This document shows positions 8,048 to 16,407 of a stretch of 64,000 bases of DNA, piece after piece. The notes under the pieces are model-generated. The model saw only the letters and a list, made by a program, of their open reading frames with translations. It was not told the DNA's origin and searched no databases. Both the position numbers and the translations under genes were made by a program. This DNA comes from Citrobacter amalonaticus (GTDB taxonomy: Bacteria > Pseudomonadota > Gammaproteobacteria > Enterobacterales > Enterobacteriaceae). Within the stretch, counting starts at the first letter, position 1; every line of letters begins with the position of its first letter. The stretch lies in assembly GCF_001559075.2 (NCBI RefSeq), contig NZ_CP014015.2:2108001-2172000 (forward strand). Reading direction: 5' to 3'.

Positions 8048-10108
8048 ATGACTAAAGCCGGAAAAATAACTGCAGTGATAACAGGGACTTTCTTGTTGTT
8101 GATCGTGGTCGTTATCGTGCTGATAGCGACATTTGACTGGAACCGCCTCAAACCGACCATCAACCAGAAAGTCTCTACCGAACTTAACCGACCGTTCGCT
8201 ATTCGCGGTGATTTAGGCGTTGTCTGGGAACGCCAGAAGCAGGAGACCGGCTGGCGCAGTTGGGTGCCGTGGCCGCACGTACATGCTGAAGATATTATCC
8301 TCGGCAATCCCCCCGACATTCCTGAAGTGACGATGGTGCACCTTCCCCGCGTCGACGCGACGCTTGCCCCGCTGGCGCTGTTAAGCAAAACCGTCTGGCT
8401 GCCGTGGATCAAGCTGGTGAAACCCGATGCGCGGCTGATTCGCCTGTCCGAGAAAAACAATAACTGGACCTTCGACCTCGCGAATAGCGAAAACAAAGAT
8501 CCGAATGCCCAGCCGTCTGACTGGTCCTTCCGGCTGGACACTATTCTCTTCGATCAGGGACGGATCGCTATCGACGATAAGGTCAGCAAAGCCGATATCG
8601 AGATCCTGGTCGATCCGCTGGGCAAACCATTGCCGTTCAGTGAAGTCACGGGAAGTAAAGTGAAAGGCGATAACGCGAAGGTTGAAGACTACGTGTTTGG
8701 CCTGAAGGCGCAGGGGCGATACAACGGCGAACCACTCACCGGAACGGGAAAAATGGGCGGCATGCTGGCGCTGCGTAGCGAAGGCGCAGCGTTTCCGGTA
8801 CAGGCCGATTTCCGTTCCGGCAATACCCGGGTGGCGCTGGTGGGCGTGGTTAAGGACCCAATGAAGATGGGCGGCGTCGATCTGCAACTGAAATTCTCCG
8901 GGGATTCACTGGGCGAGCTGTACGATCTGACGGGAGTGCTGCTGCCGGATACGCCGCCGTTCGAAACGGACGGTCGGCTGGTGGCGAAAATCGACACCAA
9001 CGCATCATCGGTGTTTGACTACCGGGGGTTCAATGGGCGGATCGGCGACAGCGATATTCATGGCTCACTGACCTATACGACAGGAAAACCGCGTCCGAAG
9101 CTGGAAGGTGATGTGGAATCGCGCCAGCTCAGACTGGCGGATTTAGGACCGTTGATCGGCGTCGATTCCGGTAAAGGCGCGGAGAAAGCGCAGCGTTCGG
9201 AACAGAAAAAGGGCGAGAAGAACGTACAACCCGCGGACAAAGTGCTGCCCTATGACCGCTTCGAAACGGACAAATGGAATGTGATGGATGCCGATGTGCG
9301 CTTTAAAGGGCGGCGTATTGAACATGGCAGCAGCCTGCCCATCAGCGATCTCTCGACCCACATTATTCTGCAGAATGCCGATCTGCGTCTGCAGCCGTTG
9401 AAGTTTGGTCTGGCGGGCGGCAGCATCAGTTCGAACATCCATCTGGAAGGGGACAAAAAGCCGATGCAGGGACGTGCGAATATTCAGGCGCGGCGTTTAA
9501 AACTGAAAGCGCTGATGCCGGATGTTGAACTGATGCAGAAAACGCTGGGGGAGATGAGCGGTGATGCCGAATTTCGTGGAACCGGGAATTCCGTGGCGGC
9601 GCTGCTGGGTAGCAGCAACGGCAACCTGAAACTGCTGATGAATGACGGGCTGATTAGCCGCAACCTGATGGAGATTGTCGGTCTCAACGTCGGGAACTTC
9701 ATCGTCGGGCAAATCTTTGGCGATGACGAAGTGCGGGTTAACTGCGCGGCGGCAAATCTCGACATTGTAAACGGCGTAGCGCGCCCGCAAATTTTCGCGT
9801 TCGACACCGAAAATGCGCTGATCAATGTCACCGGGACGGCGAGCTTTGCCTCAGAACAGCTGGATTTGACCATCGACCCGGAGAGCAAAGGCATCCGCAT
9901 CATAACCTTGCGTTCGCCGCTGTATGTGCGCGGGACGTTTAAGAACCCGCAGGCGGGGGTAAAGGCCGGGCCGTTGATTGCGCGTGGCGCGGTAGCTGCG
10001 GCGCTGGCGACGTTAGTGACGCCCGCCGCCGCGCTGCTGGCGCTGATTTCACCGTCAGAAGGCGACGCCAACCAGTGCCGGACGATTTTATCGCAGATGA
10101 AGAAGTGA
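8048..10108 (+). CDS. yhjG: AsmA-family inner-membrane-anchored protein YhjG
   Basis: This is a 686-residue protein from ATG 8048, with AGGA eight bases upstream. A GTG at 8033 is in frame but has no ribosome site. The N-terminus has one membrane helix (about residues 8-28) followed by FDWNRLKPTINQKV, the AsmA-type entry. The rest is a long beta-rich periplasmic chain ending in the AsmA C-terminal domain (DPESKGIRIITLRSPLYVRG), with a hydrophobic Ala-rich tail. AsmA-like proteins are tied to lipid transport or outer-membrane homeostasis; the exact role of YhjG is unknown. It follows pdeH at a distance of 77 bases and may share its transcript. Confidence 0.92.
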   Translation: MTKAGKITAVITGTFLLLIVVVIVLIATFDWNRLKPTINQKVSTELNRPFAIRGDLGVVWERQKQETGWRSWVPWPHVHAEDIILGNPPDIPEVTMVHLPRVDATLAPLALLSKTVWLPWIKLVKPDARLIRLSEKNNNWTFDLANSENKDPNAQPSDWSFRLDTILFDQGRIAIDDKVSKADIEILVDPLGKPLPFSEVTGSKVKGDNAKVEDYVFGLKAQGRYNGEPLTGTGKMGGMLALRSEGAAFPVQADFRSGNTRVALVGVVKDPMKMGGVDLQLKFSGDSLGELYDLTGVLLPDTPPFETDGRLVAKIDTNASSVFDYRGFNGRIGDSDIHGSLTYTTGKPRPKLEGDVESRQLRLADLGPLIGVDSGKGAEKAQRSEQKKGEKNVQPADKVLPYDRFETDKWNVMDADVRFKGRRIEHGSSLPISDLSTHIILQNADLRLQPLKFGLAGGSISSNIHLEGDKKPMQGRANIQARRLKLKALMPDVELMQKTLGEMSGDAEFRGTGNSVAALLGSSNGNLKLLMNDGLISRNLMEIVGLNVGNFIVGQIFGDDEVRVNCAAANLDIVNGVARPQIFAFDTENALINVTGTASFASEQLDLTIDPESKGIRIITLRSPLYVRGTFKNPQAGVKAGPLIARGAVAAALATLVTPAAALLALISPSEGDANQCRTILSQMKK

Positions 10109-10125
10109 TGGTGTGCCTGCGTTGT

Positions 10126-10194
10126 GCCGGGTGGCGCTTGCGCTTACCCGGCCTACGGAAATGGAGTCCGGGTAAGGCATCGCCACTACCCGGC
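10126..10194. repeat. REP pair (BIME) after yhjG
   Basis: Two inverted palindromic units (10126-10156 and 10168-10194), each of the GCCGGGTGGCG...CCCGGC type, sit between the convergent yhjG and yhjE ends. Such elements stabilise 3' ends and are common in enterobacteria. Confidence 0.85.
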
Positions 10195-10203
10195 ATGTAA
10201 AGA

Positions 10204-11526
10204 TTACAGCGACTGATGACGCGTCTCGTGGGTTAACAGCAGCGCAATCAGGGTTAATGCCGCCATTGATGCCAGATAGGTGCCCACCGCCGCCAGCCCG
10301 TAGTTGGACTGCAACCACGCGGCGATATACGGTGCGACAGATGCCCCGAGAATCGAAGAGACGTTATAGGAGAACGACGCGCCGGTGTAGCGTACTTCGG
10401 TCGGGAACAGTTCAGGCAACAGTGCGCCCATCGGCCCAAACGTCAGCCCCATCAGGCTCAGCCCCAACAGCAGGAAAGCGAAGACCAGCACCGGATTACC
10501 GGATCCCAGCAGCGGCTTAAAGGCGAACAGCGCAAACAGGATAATCATTGTGGTGATGATGACCATGCTCTTACGACGGCCAAACGCATCCGCGAGCAGG
10601 CCGGCGACCGGCACCATCACGCCAAAGCCAATGACCGCCATCATCAGCATCCACAGCACGTCGTTGCGCGGCAGGCCCAGACCGACCGGCGCAGCGGCGG
10701 TACTGAACGTCATTGAATACACGGTCATGATATAGAACAGCGTATAGGTCGCCAGCATAATGAACGTGCCGAGGATCGTCACGCGAACGTGTTTGGTCAG
10801 TAACGTCCCCAGCGGGATTTTCACCTGTTTTTTCGCGGCGGCCACTTTGGCGAAAACCGGCGTCTCATGCAGCGAAACGCGGACGTACAGGCCGATAATC
10901 ACCAGCACCGCTGAGAAGATAAACGGAACGCGCCAGCCCCAGCTCATGAACTGCTCATCAGTCAGCAGCCAGGAGAGCAGCAGGAAGGTTCCGTTGGCAA
11001 AGAAGAAGCCAATCGGTGCGCCCAGCTGCGGGAACGAGCCGTACAACGCACGCTTACGCGGCGGGGCGTTCTCTGTCGCCAGCAGCGCTGCGCCGCCCCA
11101 TTCTCCACCCAGTCCCAGGCCCTGCCCAAAACGAGCCAGCGCCAGCAGCAGCGGCGCGAAGACGCCAATGGTGGCATAGCCTGGCAGCAGGCCGATGATC
11201 ACCGTTGAGATCCCCATTGTCAGCAAAGACGCCACCAGCGTCACTTTACGTCCTACCCGGTCGCCAAAGTGGCCGAAGAGCGCAGAGCCAATTGGGCGCG
11301 CGACAAAGGCGATGGCGAACGTGGCGAGCGACTGTAGCGTTGCCGCTGTCGGGTCGCTCTGCGGGAAGAAGATGTGCGGGAAAACAATCACGGCGGCGGT
11401 CGCGTAAATGTAGAAGTCGAAGAACTCAATGGCGGTGCCAATGAGCGAGGCGACGACGACCTTATTGCGCGAATTGACCGGAGTATGTTCCTGCTCGTTA
11501 TCGAGTGTGGTGGCGGTTGCTTGCAT
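10204..11526 (-). CDS. yhjE: MFS transporter YhjE, metabolite:H+ symporter family
   Basis: The 440-residue inner-membrane protein has twelve hydrophobic helices. The cytoplasmic loop signature GHFGDRVGRK between helices 2 and 3 and the repeat LADAFGRRKS in the second half mark it as a major facilitator of the metabolite:H+ symporter group (KgtP, ProP and ShiA relatives). Length and sequence match E. coli YhjE. The substrate is not established. It is transcribed alone, away from a 352-base AT-rich upstream region and towards yhjG. Confidence 0.92.
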   Translation of the reverse strand: MQATATTLDNEQEHTPVNSRNKVVVASLIGTAIEFFDFYIYATAAVIVFPHIFFPQSDPTAATLQSLATFAIAFVARPIGSALFGHFGDRVGRKVTLVASLLTMGISTVIIGLLPGYATIGVFAPLLLALARFGQGLGLGGEWGGAALLATENAPPRKRALYGSFPQLGAPIGFFFANGTFLLLSWLLTDEQFMSWGWRVPFIFSAVLVIIGLYVRVSLHETPVFAKVAAAKKQVKIPLGTLLTKHVRVTILGTFIMLATYTLFYIMTVYSMTFSTAAAPVGLGLPRNDVLWMLMMAVIGFGVMVPVAGLLADAFGRRKSMVIITTMIILFALFAFKPLLGSGNPVLVFAFLLLGLSLMGLTFGPMGALLPELFPTEVRYTGASFSYNVSSILGASVAPYIAAWLQSNYGLAAVGTYLASMAALTLIALLLTHETRHQSL

Positions 11527-11878
11527 AGTATTTTCTTATTTTTGGCGAACGAACGGCCATATTACGCACAGCAAAAGCGACATTTCAATCTGTAACAACC
11601 GCTCAACATGGTTAAAAATCAGGCAAAAAGCGGATAATGTTTACGCCTGCGATTTCTCGTCCATGAAATGCTTCACATAATTTTAAAATTAGTGGATAAA
11701 ACTGGTTTTTGGTTAAATAAAAGTTAAGGACTGGATTTATGTGCTAAATGAGCGGAGCGAGGCGGAAGTAAGTGCCTGAACATAGTGCCGGATGGCGGCG
11801 CAAGACACTTATCTGGCCTGGGTAGCGGGTGAACGGTAGGCCGGATAAGCGCAGCGCCATCCGGCACAATACCGCGCA
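11527..11878. other. Intergenic region between yhjE and yhjD with REP pair
   Basis: The right-hand part holds two REP units in opposite orientation (11787-11822 and 11837-11867), next to the yhjD 3' end. The left-hand 250 bases are AT-rich and should contain the yhjE promoter on the minus strand. I saw no ORF or RNA gene that I can support here. Confidence 0.7.
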
Positions 11879-12907
11879 TCAACGGTGTGTTTTGCCCGGC
11901 ATCCGGGGATCGTCTTTGTACTCGGCGGTCGCAATCCATGCCGCGCAGAACAGCGTCAGACGTGCGAAAAAGTAGAAGAACGCCATCAGTCCCAGTACGG
12001 AACCAAACGCCGCGCCGGAGGGCGATTTCACCAGCGCCGGCAGAGTCCAGGTCATGATGATTTTAATGACTTCAAAGCCAATCGCCGCAATCAGCGTACC
12101 GCGAATCAATGCCTTTTTACGTGGACGATGACGCGGCAGACGCCAGAAAATCCAGAAGAACAACAGGTAGTTGGCAAAAATGGAGATCGCCAGGCCAATC
12201 AACCGCCAGGTGGGCTTCAGCCACTCAATGCTGTCGAGATAGAGGGCGGAGATAATCATTTGTTGCGCCGAACCGGCGACCGAGGTGATCGACAGCGTCA
12301 CAATCAAGGCAATCAACAGGCCAATCAGCGAGATGAAATCGCGCAGGTATTTGATCCAGATTTTTTCCTGATCCTGCGGCGTGCGCTCCCAGACGTCCCG
12401 CGACTGGGCGCGTATCGCCTCACGCAGGTTGCCCATCCAGTTAATCCCGGAGTAGAGGGCGATCCCTAACCCGACCAGACCGACGGTGGTACGCTGCTGC
12501 ACCGCCGTATTGATGGTGCTTTTCAGCGTAGCGGCAAGCGTCGGGTCGCTGACGTTCATCAGGATTTTATTGAAGATGTCCTGCAACAGCGTGGGATGCG
12601 AGGCAAGAATAAAGCCCGCCGCGGCAAACGACACCATCAGGATGGGGATCATCGACAAAAACGAGAAGTAGGTAATGGCCGCGCCGAACTGGTTCCCTAA
12701 CCGATCGTTAAAGCGTTCGGCCGCGCGAAGCAGGTGCGCAATTACGGGAATGCGCTGGATTTTTTCGACTGTGGTGGTCACCGTTTTCAGCTTCTCGCTG
12801 GCGGTGCTTTTCTTCTCGTGCTCAGCATCCCCGGTCGTGTCGATTTTGCGTACCGGGTCGTGTTCAAGTTCCTCAGTGGGGCGTTTTACGTCGTTATCCT
12901 GCATCAT
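11879..12907 (-). CDS. yhjD: YihY/BrkB-family inner-membrane protein YhjD
   Basis: The protein is 342 residues from the first of two adjacent ATG codons (12907 and 12904), with AAGGA upstream; a longer frame from 12991 has no support by homology. The N-terminal 50 residues are charged and soluble (LEHDPVRKIDTTGDAEHEKK), and then about six membrane helices make up the YihY/UPF0761 domain. The sequence follows E. coli YhjD closely, including ITYFSFLSMIPILMVSFAAA. The family was once called ribonuclease BN, wrongly. In E. coli, yhjD mutations suppress lethality caused by loss of Kdo/lipid A biosynthesis, which suggests a role in lipid A precursor export. That role is known genetically only. Confidence 0.92.
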   Translation of the reverse strand: MMQDNDVKRPTEELEHDPVRKIDTTGDAEHEKKSTASEKLKTVTTTVEKIQRIPVIAHLLRAAERFNDRLGNQFGAAITYFSFLSMIPILMVSFAAAGFILASHPTLLQDIFNKILMNVSDPTLAATLKSTINTAVQQRTTVGLVGLGIALYSGINWMGNLREAIRAQSRDVWERTPQDQEKIWIKYLRDFISLIGLLIALIVTLSITSVAGSAQQMIISALYLDSIEWLKPTWRLIGLAISIFANYLLFFWIFWRLPRHRPRKKALIRGTLIAAIGFEVIKIIMTWTLPALVKSPSGAAFGSVLGLMAFFYFFARLTLFCAAWIATAEYKDDPRMPGKTHR

Positions 12908-12954
12908 CAGGTCAGGCGTCCTTCTTTTGTTAATTCTCTGGACAGTATAGCGTC

Positions 12955-13854
12955 TCAGTCCACGTAGTCCTTCATTACCCCGGTCAGCCACTCCATAAAC
13001 AGGTGCACGCGGCGTGAAAGATTACGCCGGTGCGGGTAAAGCAGCGATACCGGCATCGGCGAGGCGCGGTATTGCGGCAGCACCTCAACGAGTGTACCGC
13101 TGCGTAACGCCTCACGAACCCCGACGCGCGGAACCTGAATAATGCCCAGCCCAGCCAGACAGGCAGCGTGATAGGTTTCGGTGCTGTTAACCGTTAGCGT
13201 GCCGCCGGTTTTTATCCACTGTGTCCCGCCGCTGGTGGCGATTTCAAAACCCGGCGGTCGTGTCCCCAGGTTTAGCGAGTAGTGCACCACCGCATGGGAG
13301 GCGAGATCCTCAAGGCTTTCCGGATAGCCAAAACGCGTCAGGTACTGCGGGCTGGCGCAGTTGATCACGGTCAGCTTGCCTAGCGGACGCGCGATCAGGC
13401 CCGAGTCCTTCAGCGTGCCGACGCGCACCACGCAGTCAAAGCCTTCGCGGATCAAATCCACCAGTCGATCACTGCTGCTGAGCTCCAGTTCAATTCCAGG
13501 GTACTGCTGCAAAAAGGCGGGCAGGCGGGGGATCACCAGATTTCGCGCGACGCCAACCGGCATATCGACCCGTAGCTTACCGCTGATGCTGGTGGGATCG
13601 TGCTGAAACAGACCGTCCAGCTCATCCAGATTGCTCAACAGATCTTTCGCCCGTTCGTAATAGACCATGCCGTCCTGCGTCAGTTGTACCCGCCGCGTGG
13701 TGCGGTGTAAGAGCTGGGTGCCCAGATGGTTTTCCAGCGCCTGAATCTGGCGCGATACGCTACCTTTAGGGAGTCCCAGCGTGTCGGCAGCGCGAGAAAA
13801 ACTCTCCAGCTCTGCGACACGAATGAATAACTGCATTGCATGAATTTTATCCAT
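12955..13854 (-). CDS. yhjC: LysR-family transcriptional regulator YhjC
   Basis: The 299-residue protein has an N-terminal winged helix-turn-helix (about residues 5-60; SFSRAADTLGLPKGSVSRQIQALE) and a C-terminal type 2 periplasmic-binding-like effector domain. It is full length and similar throughout to E. coli YhjC. The ligand is unknown. Unlike in E. coli K-12, where yhjB is the next gene, it is divergent from a short-chain dehydrogenase with a 119-base shared gap. That is the standard arrangement for a LysR regulator and its target. The yhjD gene follows 47 bases downstream on the same strand. Confidence 0.9.
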   Translation of the reverse strand: MDKIHAMQLFIRVAELESFSRAADTLGLPKGSVSRQIQALENHLGTQLLHRTTRRVQLTQDGMVYYERAKDLLSNLDELDGLFQHDPTSISGKLRVDMPVGVARNLVIPRLPAFLQQYPGIELELSSSDRLVDLIREGFDCVVRVGTLKDSGLIARPLGKLTVINCASPQYLTRFGYPESLEDLASHAVVHYSLNLGTRPPGFEIATSGGTQWIKTGGTLTVNSTETYHAACLAGLGIIQVPRVGVREALRSGTLVEVLPQYRASPMPVSLLYPHRRNLSRRVHLFMEWLTGVMKDYVD

Positions 13855-13973
13855 CCTGTAGCCCTATTGTTGTTCCAGATGAAACAGTCATGCGCAATTA
13901 GCGACATTTATTGTTTTTCTATCACCTAATAAGCTTTAGCTCAATCCACACAACAGCTGAAATGAGGTTTCTT

Positions 13974-14732
13974 ATGACGCAACGTATCGCATTGGTGACC
14001 GGCGGGAGCCGCGGACTGGGGAAAAACGCCGCGCTTAAGCTGGCGGACAAAGGAACGGATATTCTCTTTACTTACCACAGTCAACAGCAGGCGGCGCGGG
14101 ATGTCGTCGCTGAAATTGAGCAAAAAGGCAGGAAAGCGGCGGCAATTCAACTGAATGTCGGTGATAGTGCCAGTTTTGCGGCTTTTGCCTCTGAGGTGAA
14201 AACGCAGTTGCATACTCACTGGAACAGAGAGACGTTTGATTATTTAGTGAACAATGCCGGGATCGGTTTATACGCCCCTTTTGCCGACACCTCAGAAGAG
14301 ATGTTTGACGAACTGATGCGCATCCATTTTAAAGGCCCGTTTTTCCTGACGCAGCACCTGTTGCCGTTGATTAACGAGGGCGGGCGTATTCTTAATGTTT
14401 CAACCGGGCTGGCGCGTTTTGCCCTGCCGGGGTATGCCGCCTACGCCTCGATGAAAGGGGCGATGGAAGTGCTGACGCGCTACCAGGCGAAAGAACTGGG
14501 CGCGCGTGGGATTTCGGTGAATGCCATTGCACCTGGCGCGATTGAGACTGATTTTGGCGGTGGCCGTCTGCGGGATAATAAAGAGCTGAATGCGTATGTG
14601 GCTTCGCAAACGGCACTGGGCCGCGCCGGTCTGCCCGATGATATTGGCGATGCGATTGCGGCGTTACTCAGCGACGAACTGGCCTGGATGACGGCGCAGC
14701 GTATTGAAGTTTCGGGTGGGATGTTCCTGTAA
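13974..14732 (+). CDS. Short-chain dehydrogenase/reductase (classical SDR)
   Basis: The protein is 252 residues from ATG 13974, with GAGG eight bases upstream; more upstream in-frame starts add a non-conserved leader. The Rossmann motif TGGSRGLG is at residues 9-16, NNAG is present, the Ser region is NVSTG, and the catalytic pair is Y157-x3-K161. The C-terminus VSGGMFL is typical for the family. It is a soluble NAD(P)-dependent oxidoreductase whose substrate cannot be read from sequence. It is divergent from yhjC and is likely its target. I do not recall a copy at this place in E. coli K-12, so it is an accessory gene here. Confidence 0.85.
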   Translation: MTQRIALVTGGSRGLGKNAALKLADKGTDILFTYHSQQQAARDVVAEIEQKGRKAAAIQLNVGDSASFAAFASEVKTQLHTHWNRETFDYLVNNAGIGLYAPFADTSEEMFDELMRIHFKGPFFLTQHLLPLINEGGRILNVSTGLARFALPGYAAYASMKGAMEVLTRYQAKELGARGISVNAIAPGAIETDFGGGRLRDNKELNAYVASQTALGRAGLPDDIGDAIAALLSDELAWMTAQRIEVSGGMFL

Positions 14733-15090
14733 GCCGAATTGAGCGAGCCTTTGCGCTCGCTGAATGAGCATCAAATGCGAATTTTAATTCTGTAACATAA
14801 TTCCACGCAGGCGACGGTTTCCTTTCTCATGCGTGTTCGTTATTCTCACTGAGATTTAATTTTCAATTAAGTTTATGGGTGGTGAAATATAAGGAATTCC
14901 TTAATTTATCGCCTGTTTTTTATCCCCGGATGTAATTCTCGTGTTTCAGCTGTAAAAAATTGTTTTTTTACTTCTCTCCCGACGCGATATCTGTACAATG
15001 GCCCCCCGCCAAATGGCGAATGTTTATTTTACCCGTCGGGTAATACCCTTCCCCTCCTTAATATTATTATCGGAAACGGTGGAGAGAGTA
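14733..15090. other. Intergenic region between the SDR gene and yhjB
   Basis: A six-bp hairpin (14742-14747 with 14756-14761) follows the SDR stop but has no T run, so it is at best a weak terminator. The rest is strongly AT-rich, as is usual upstream of H-NS-silenced genes, and should carry the yhjB promoter. No ORF is supported. Confidence 0.5.
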
Positions 15091-15690
15091 ATGCAAATCA
15101 TCATGTTTGACAGGCAGTCAATATTTATTCATGGAATGAAAATCAGTTTACAGCAACGAATTCCAGGAGTGAGTATTCAGGGTGTCAGTCAGGCCGATGA
15201 ACTCTGGTATAAACTGGAAGAGAACCCGGAAGCCCTGCTCATGCTGGACGGCGATCTTGACGGTGATTTTTGCCGTTGGATCCTGCAAAAAACGGTGCAA
15301 CAGTTCCCCCTCGTCAAAACCTTAATTATCGCGACGGACTGCGCGAAAAAAGGATTACAGGAACTGACGCAATATAATGTGCTCGCTATTATTTCCCGCG
15401 ATTCTGAACCGGAAAAATTTGTACTGGCGATCAATAGTGTCGCGATAGGGATGATGTTTTTACCCGGTGAATGGTTAACGACTCCGGCAGCGGAATGTCG
15501 TGATATTAATGCCTTAAGCGCCCGGCAGCGGGAAATTTTAACGATGCTGGCATCAGGCGAGTCAAATAAGGAAATTGGCCGGGCGTTAAATATCAGTACC
15601 GGAACGGTGAAAGCGCATCTTGAATCACTCTACCGCCGACTGGATGTTAAAAATCGCACCCAGGCGGCAATGCTGCTGGTTCAGCCTTAA
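15091..15690 (+). CDS. yhjB: LuxR-type response-regulator-like protein YhjB
   Basis: The protein is 199 residues from ATG 15091 (MQIIMFDRQSIF), with GGAGAGAG upstream; this start matches E. coli YhjB. The first 120 residues look like a receiver domain, but the acidic pocket and conserved Lys are not convincing, so phosphorylation is doubtful. The C-terminal 60 residues form a clear LuxR/GerE helix-turn-helix (LSARQREILTMLASGESNKE, then GTVKAHLESLYRRL). Target genes are unknown. The AT-rich upstream region suggests silencing or stress-dependent expression. Confidence 0.92.
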   Translation: MQIIMFDRQSIFIHGMKISLQQRIPGVSIQGVSQADELWYKLEENPEALLMLDGDLDGDFCRWILQKTVQQFPLVKTLIIATDCAKKGLQELTQYNVLAIISRDSEPEKFVLAINSVAIGMMFLPGEWLTTPAAECRDINALSARQREILTMLASGESNKEIGRALNISTGTVKAHLESLYRRLDVKNRTQAAMLLVQP

Positions 15691-15702
15691 TACCCCGCTA
15701 TT

Positions 15703-15734
15703 ATATTACGACCGGGTTCCTGCGGTCGTAATAT
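15703..15734. terminator. Perfect 12-bp inverted repeat, bidirectional hairpin between yhjB and the GNAT gene
   Basis: The arms 15703-15714 and 15723-15734 (ATATTACGACCG and its exact complement) are separated by eight bases. The stop and last codons of the minus-strand GNAT gene lie inside the hairpin. It can fold in both transcripts; neither side has a strong T run. Confidence 0.65.
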
Positions 15735-16254
15735 ATTCCTGTTTTAATAACCCCAGCAGCCAGTCATTCTGCCAGCGCTGTTGCAGCCAGTAACTCTCCC
15801 TGAGCGTACCTTCCAGTACAAACCCCACTTTCTCCAGCACATGCCGGGAAGCCTGATTACCTTCAGTGACACAGGCAGTCAGACGGCGCAGACCCCCGGT
15901 GGTAAATGCGTAATCGCAGACGGCGCGTAGTGATTCTGTCCCGTATCCTTTTCCCTGCGCGTCTGGCGTCAACAGGAACCCGACCTCGGCACAGGCTTCC
16001 CCACGATGAATGTAGCCCGTCACCCCGAGCGGCTTGTGGTTTTCGTTATCGCACAGGAGCAAACACAGCCAGTGTGAGTCGCCTGGATGCCATGCCGGTA
16101 AGCGAGAATCGAACGTTTCCCGAATGTCGCGCTCACTTCGCGCGTCGGCCACATGGCGCATCACGTCCGGATCCTGCTGCAGTGCGAGAAAAAAGGGCCA
16201 GTCGGCAGAGGTTATCGGGCGACAGGTCAGGCGGGTTGTTTTCAGTATGGGCAC
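15706..16254 (-). CDS. GNAT-family N-acetyltransferase (RimJ/RimL-like)
   Basis: The protein is 182 residues from GTG 16254, which has AGGAG eight bases upstream. A TTG start at 16281 is in frame but would place that ribosome site inside the gene. The acetyl-CoA loop reads LLTPDAQGKGYGTES (the Q/RxxGxG/A motif), followed by CDYAFTTGGLRRLTACV and NQASRHVLEKVGF, typical of the RimJ/RimL and ribosomal-protein Ser acetyltransferase group. The substrate is unknown and could be a protein N-terminus, a small amine or an antibiotic. It is divergent from the HEPN-type gene, with a 153-base gap. Confidence 0.85.
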   Translation of the reverse strand: MPILKTTRLTCRPITSADWPFFLALQQDPDVMRHVADARSERDIRETFDSRLPAWHPGDSHWLCLLLCDNENHKPLGVTGYIHRGEACAEVGFLLTPDAQGKGYGTESLRAVCDYAFTTGGLRRLTACVTEGNQASRHVLEKVGFVLEGTLRESYWLQQRWQNDWLLGLLKQEYITTAGTRS

Positions 16255-16407
16255 GGGGCTCTCTCCTGGGATATTTCTCAATGTTCACGTAGCGGTCACT
16301 GTATTAATTATTGAACTTGTTATATCTATAAAAACTAATAATTAAAACAAAGAACTAAAGCAAAATTAATGGCTTCCGCATGGGGGCGCTTTTAGCGAAG
16401 GAAGAGA

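Noticed and set aside
16254..16281. TTG start for the GNAT gene at 16281
   Set aside because: The clear AGGAG site fits the GTG at 16254 and would be inside the gene otherwise.
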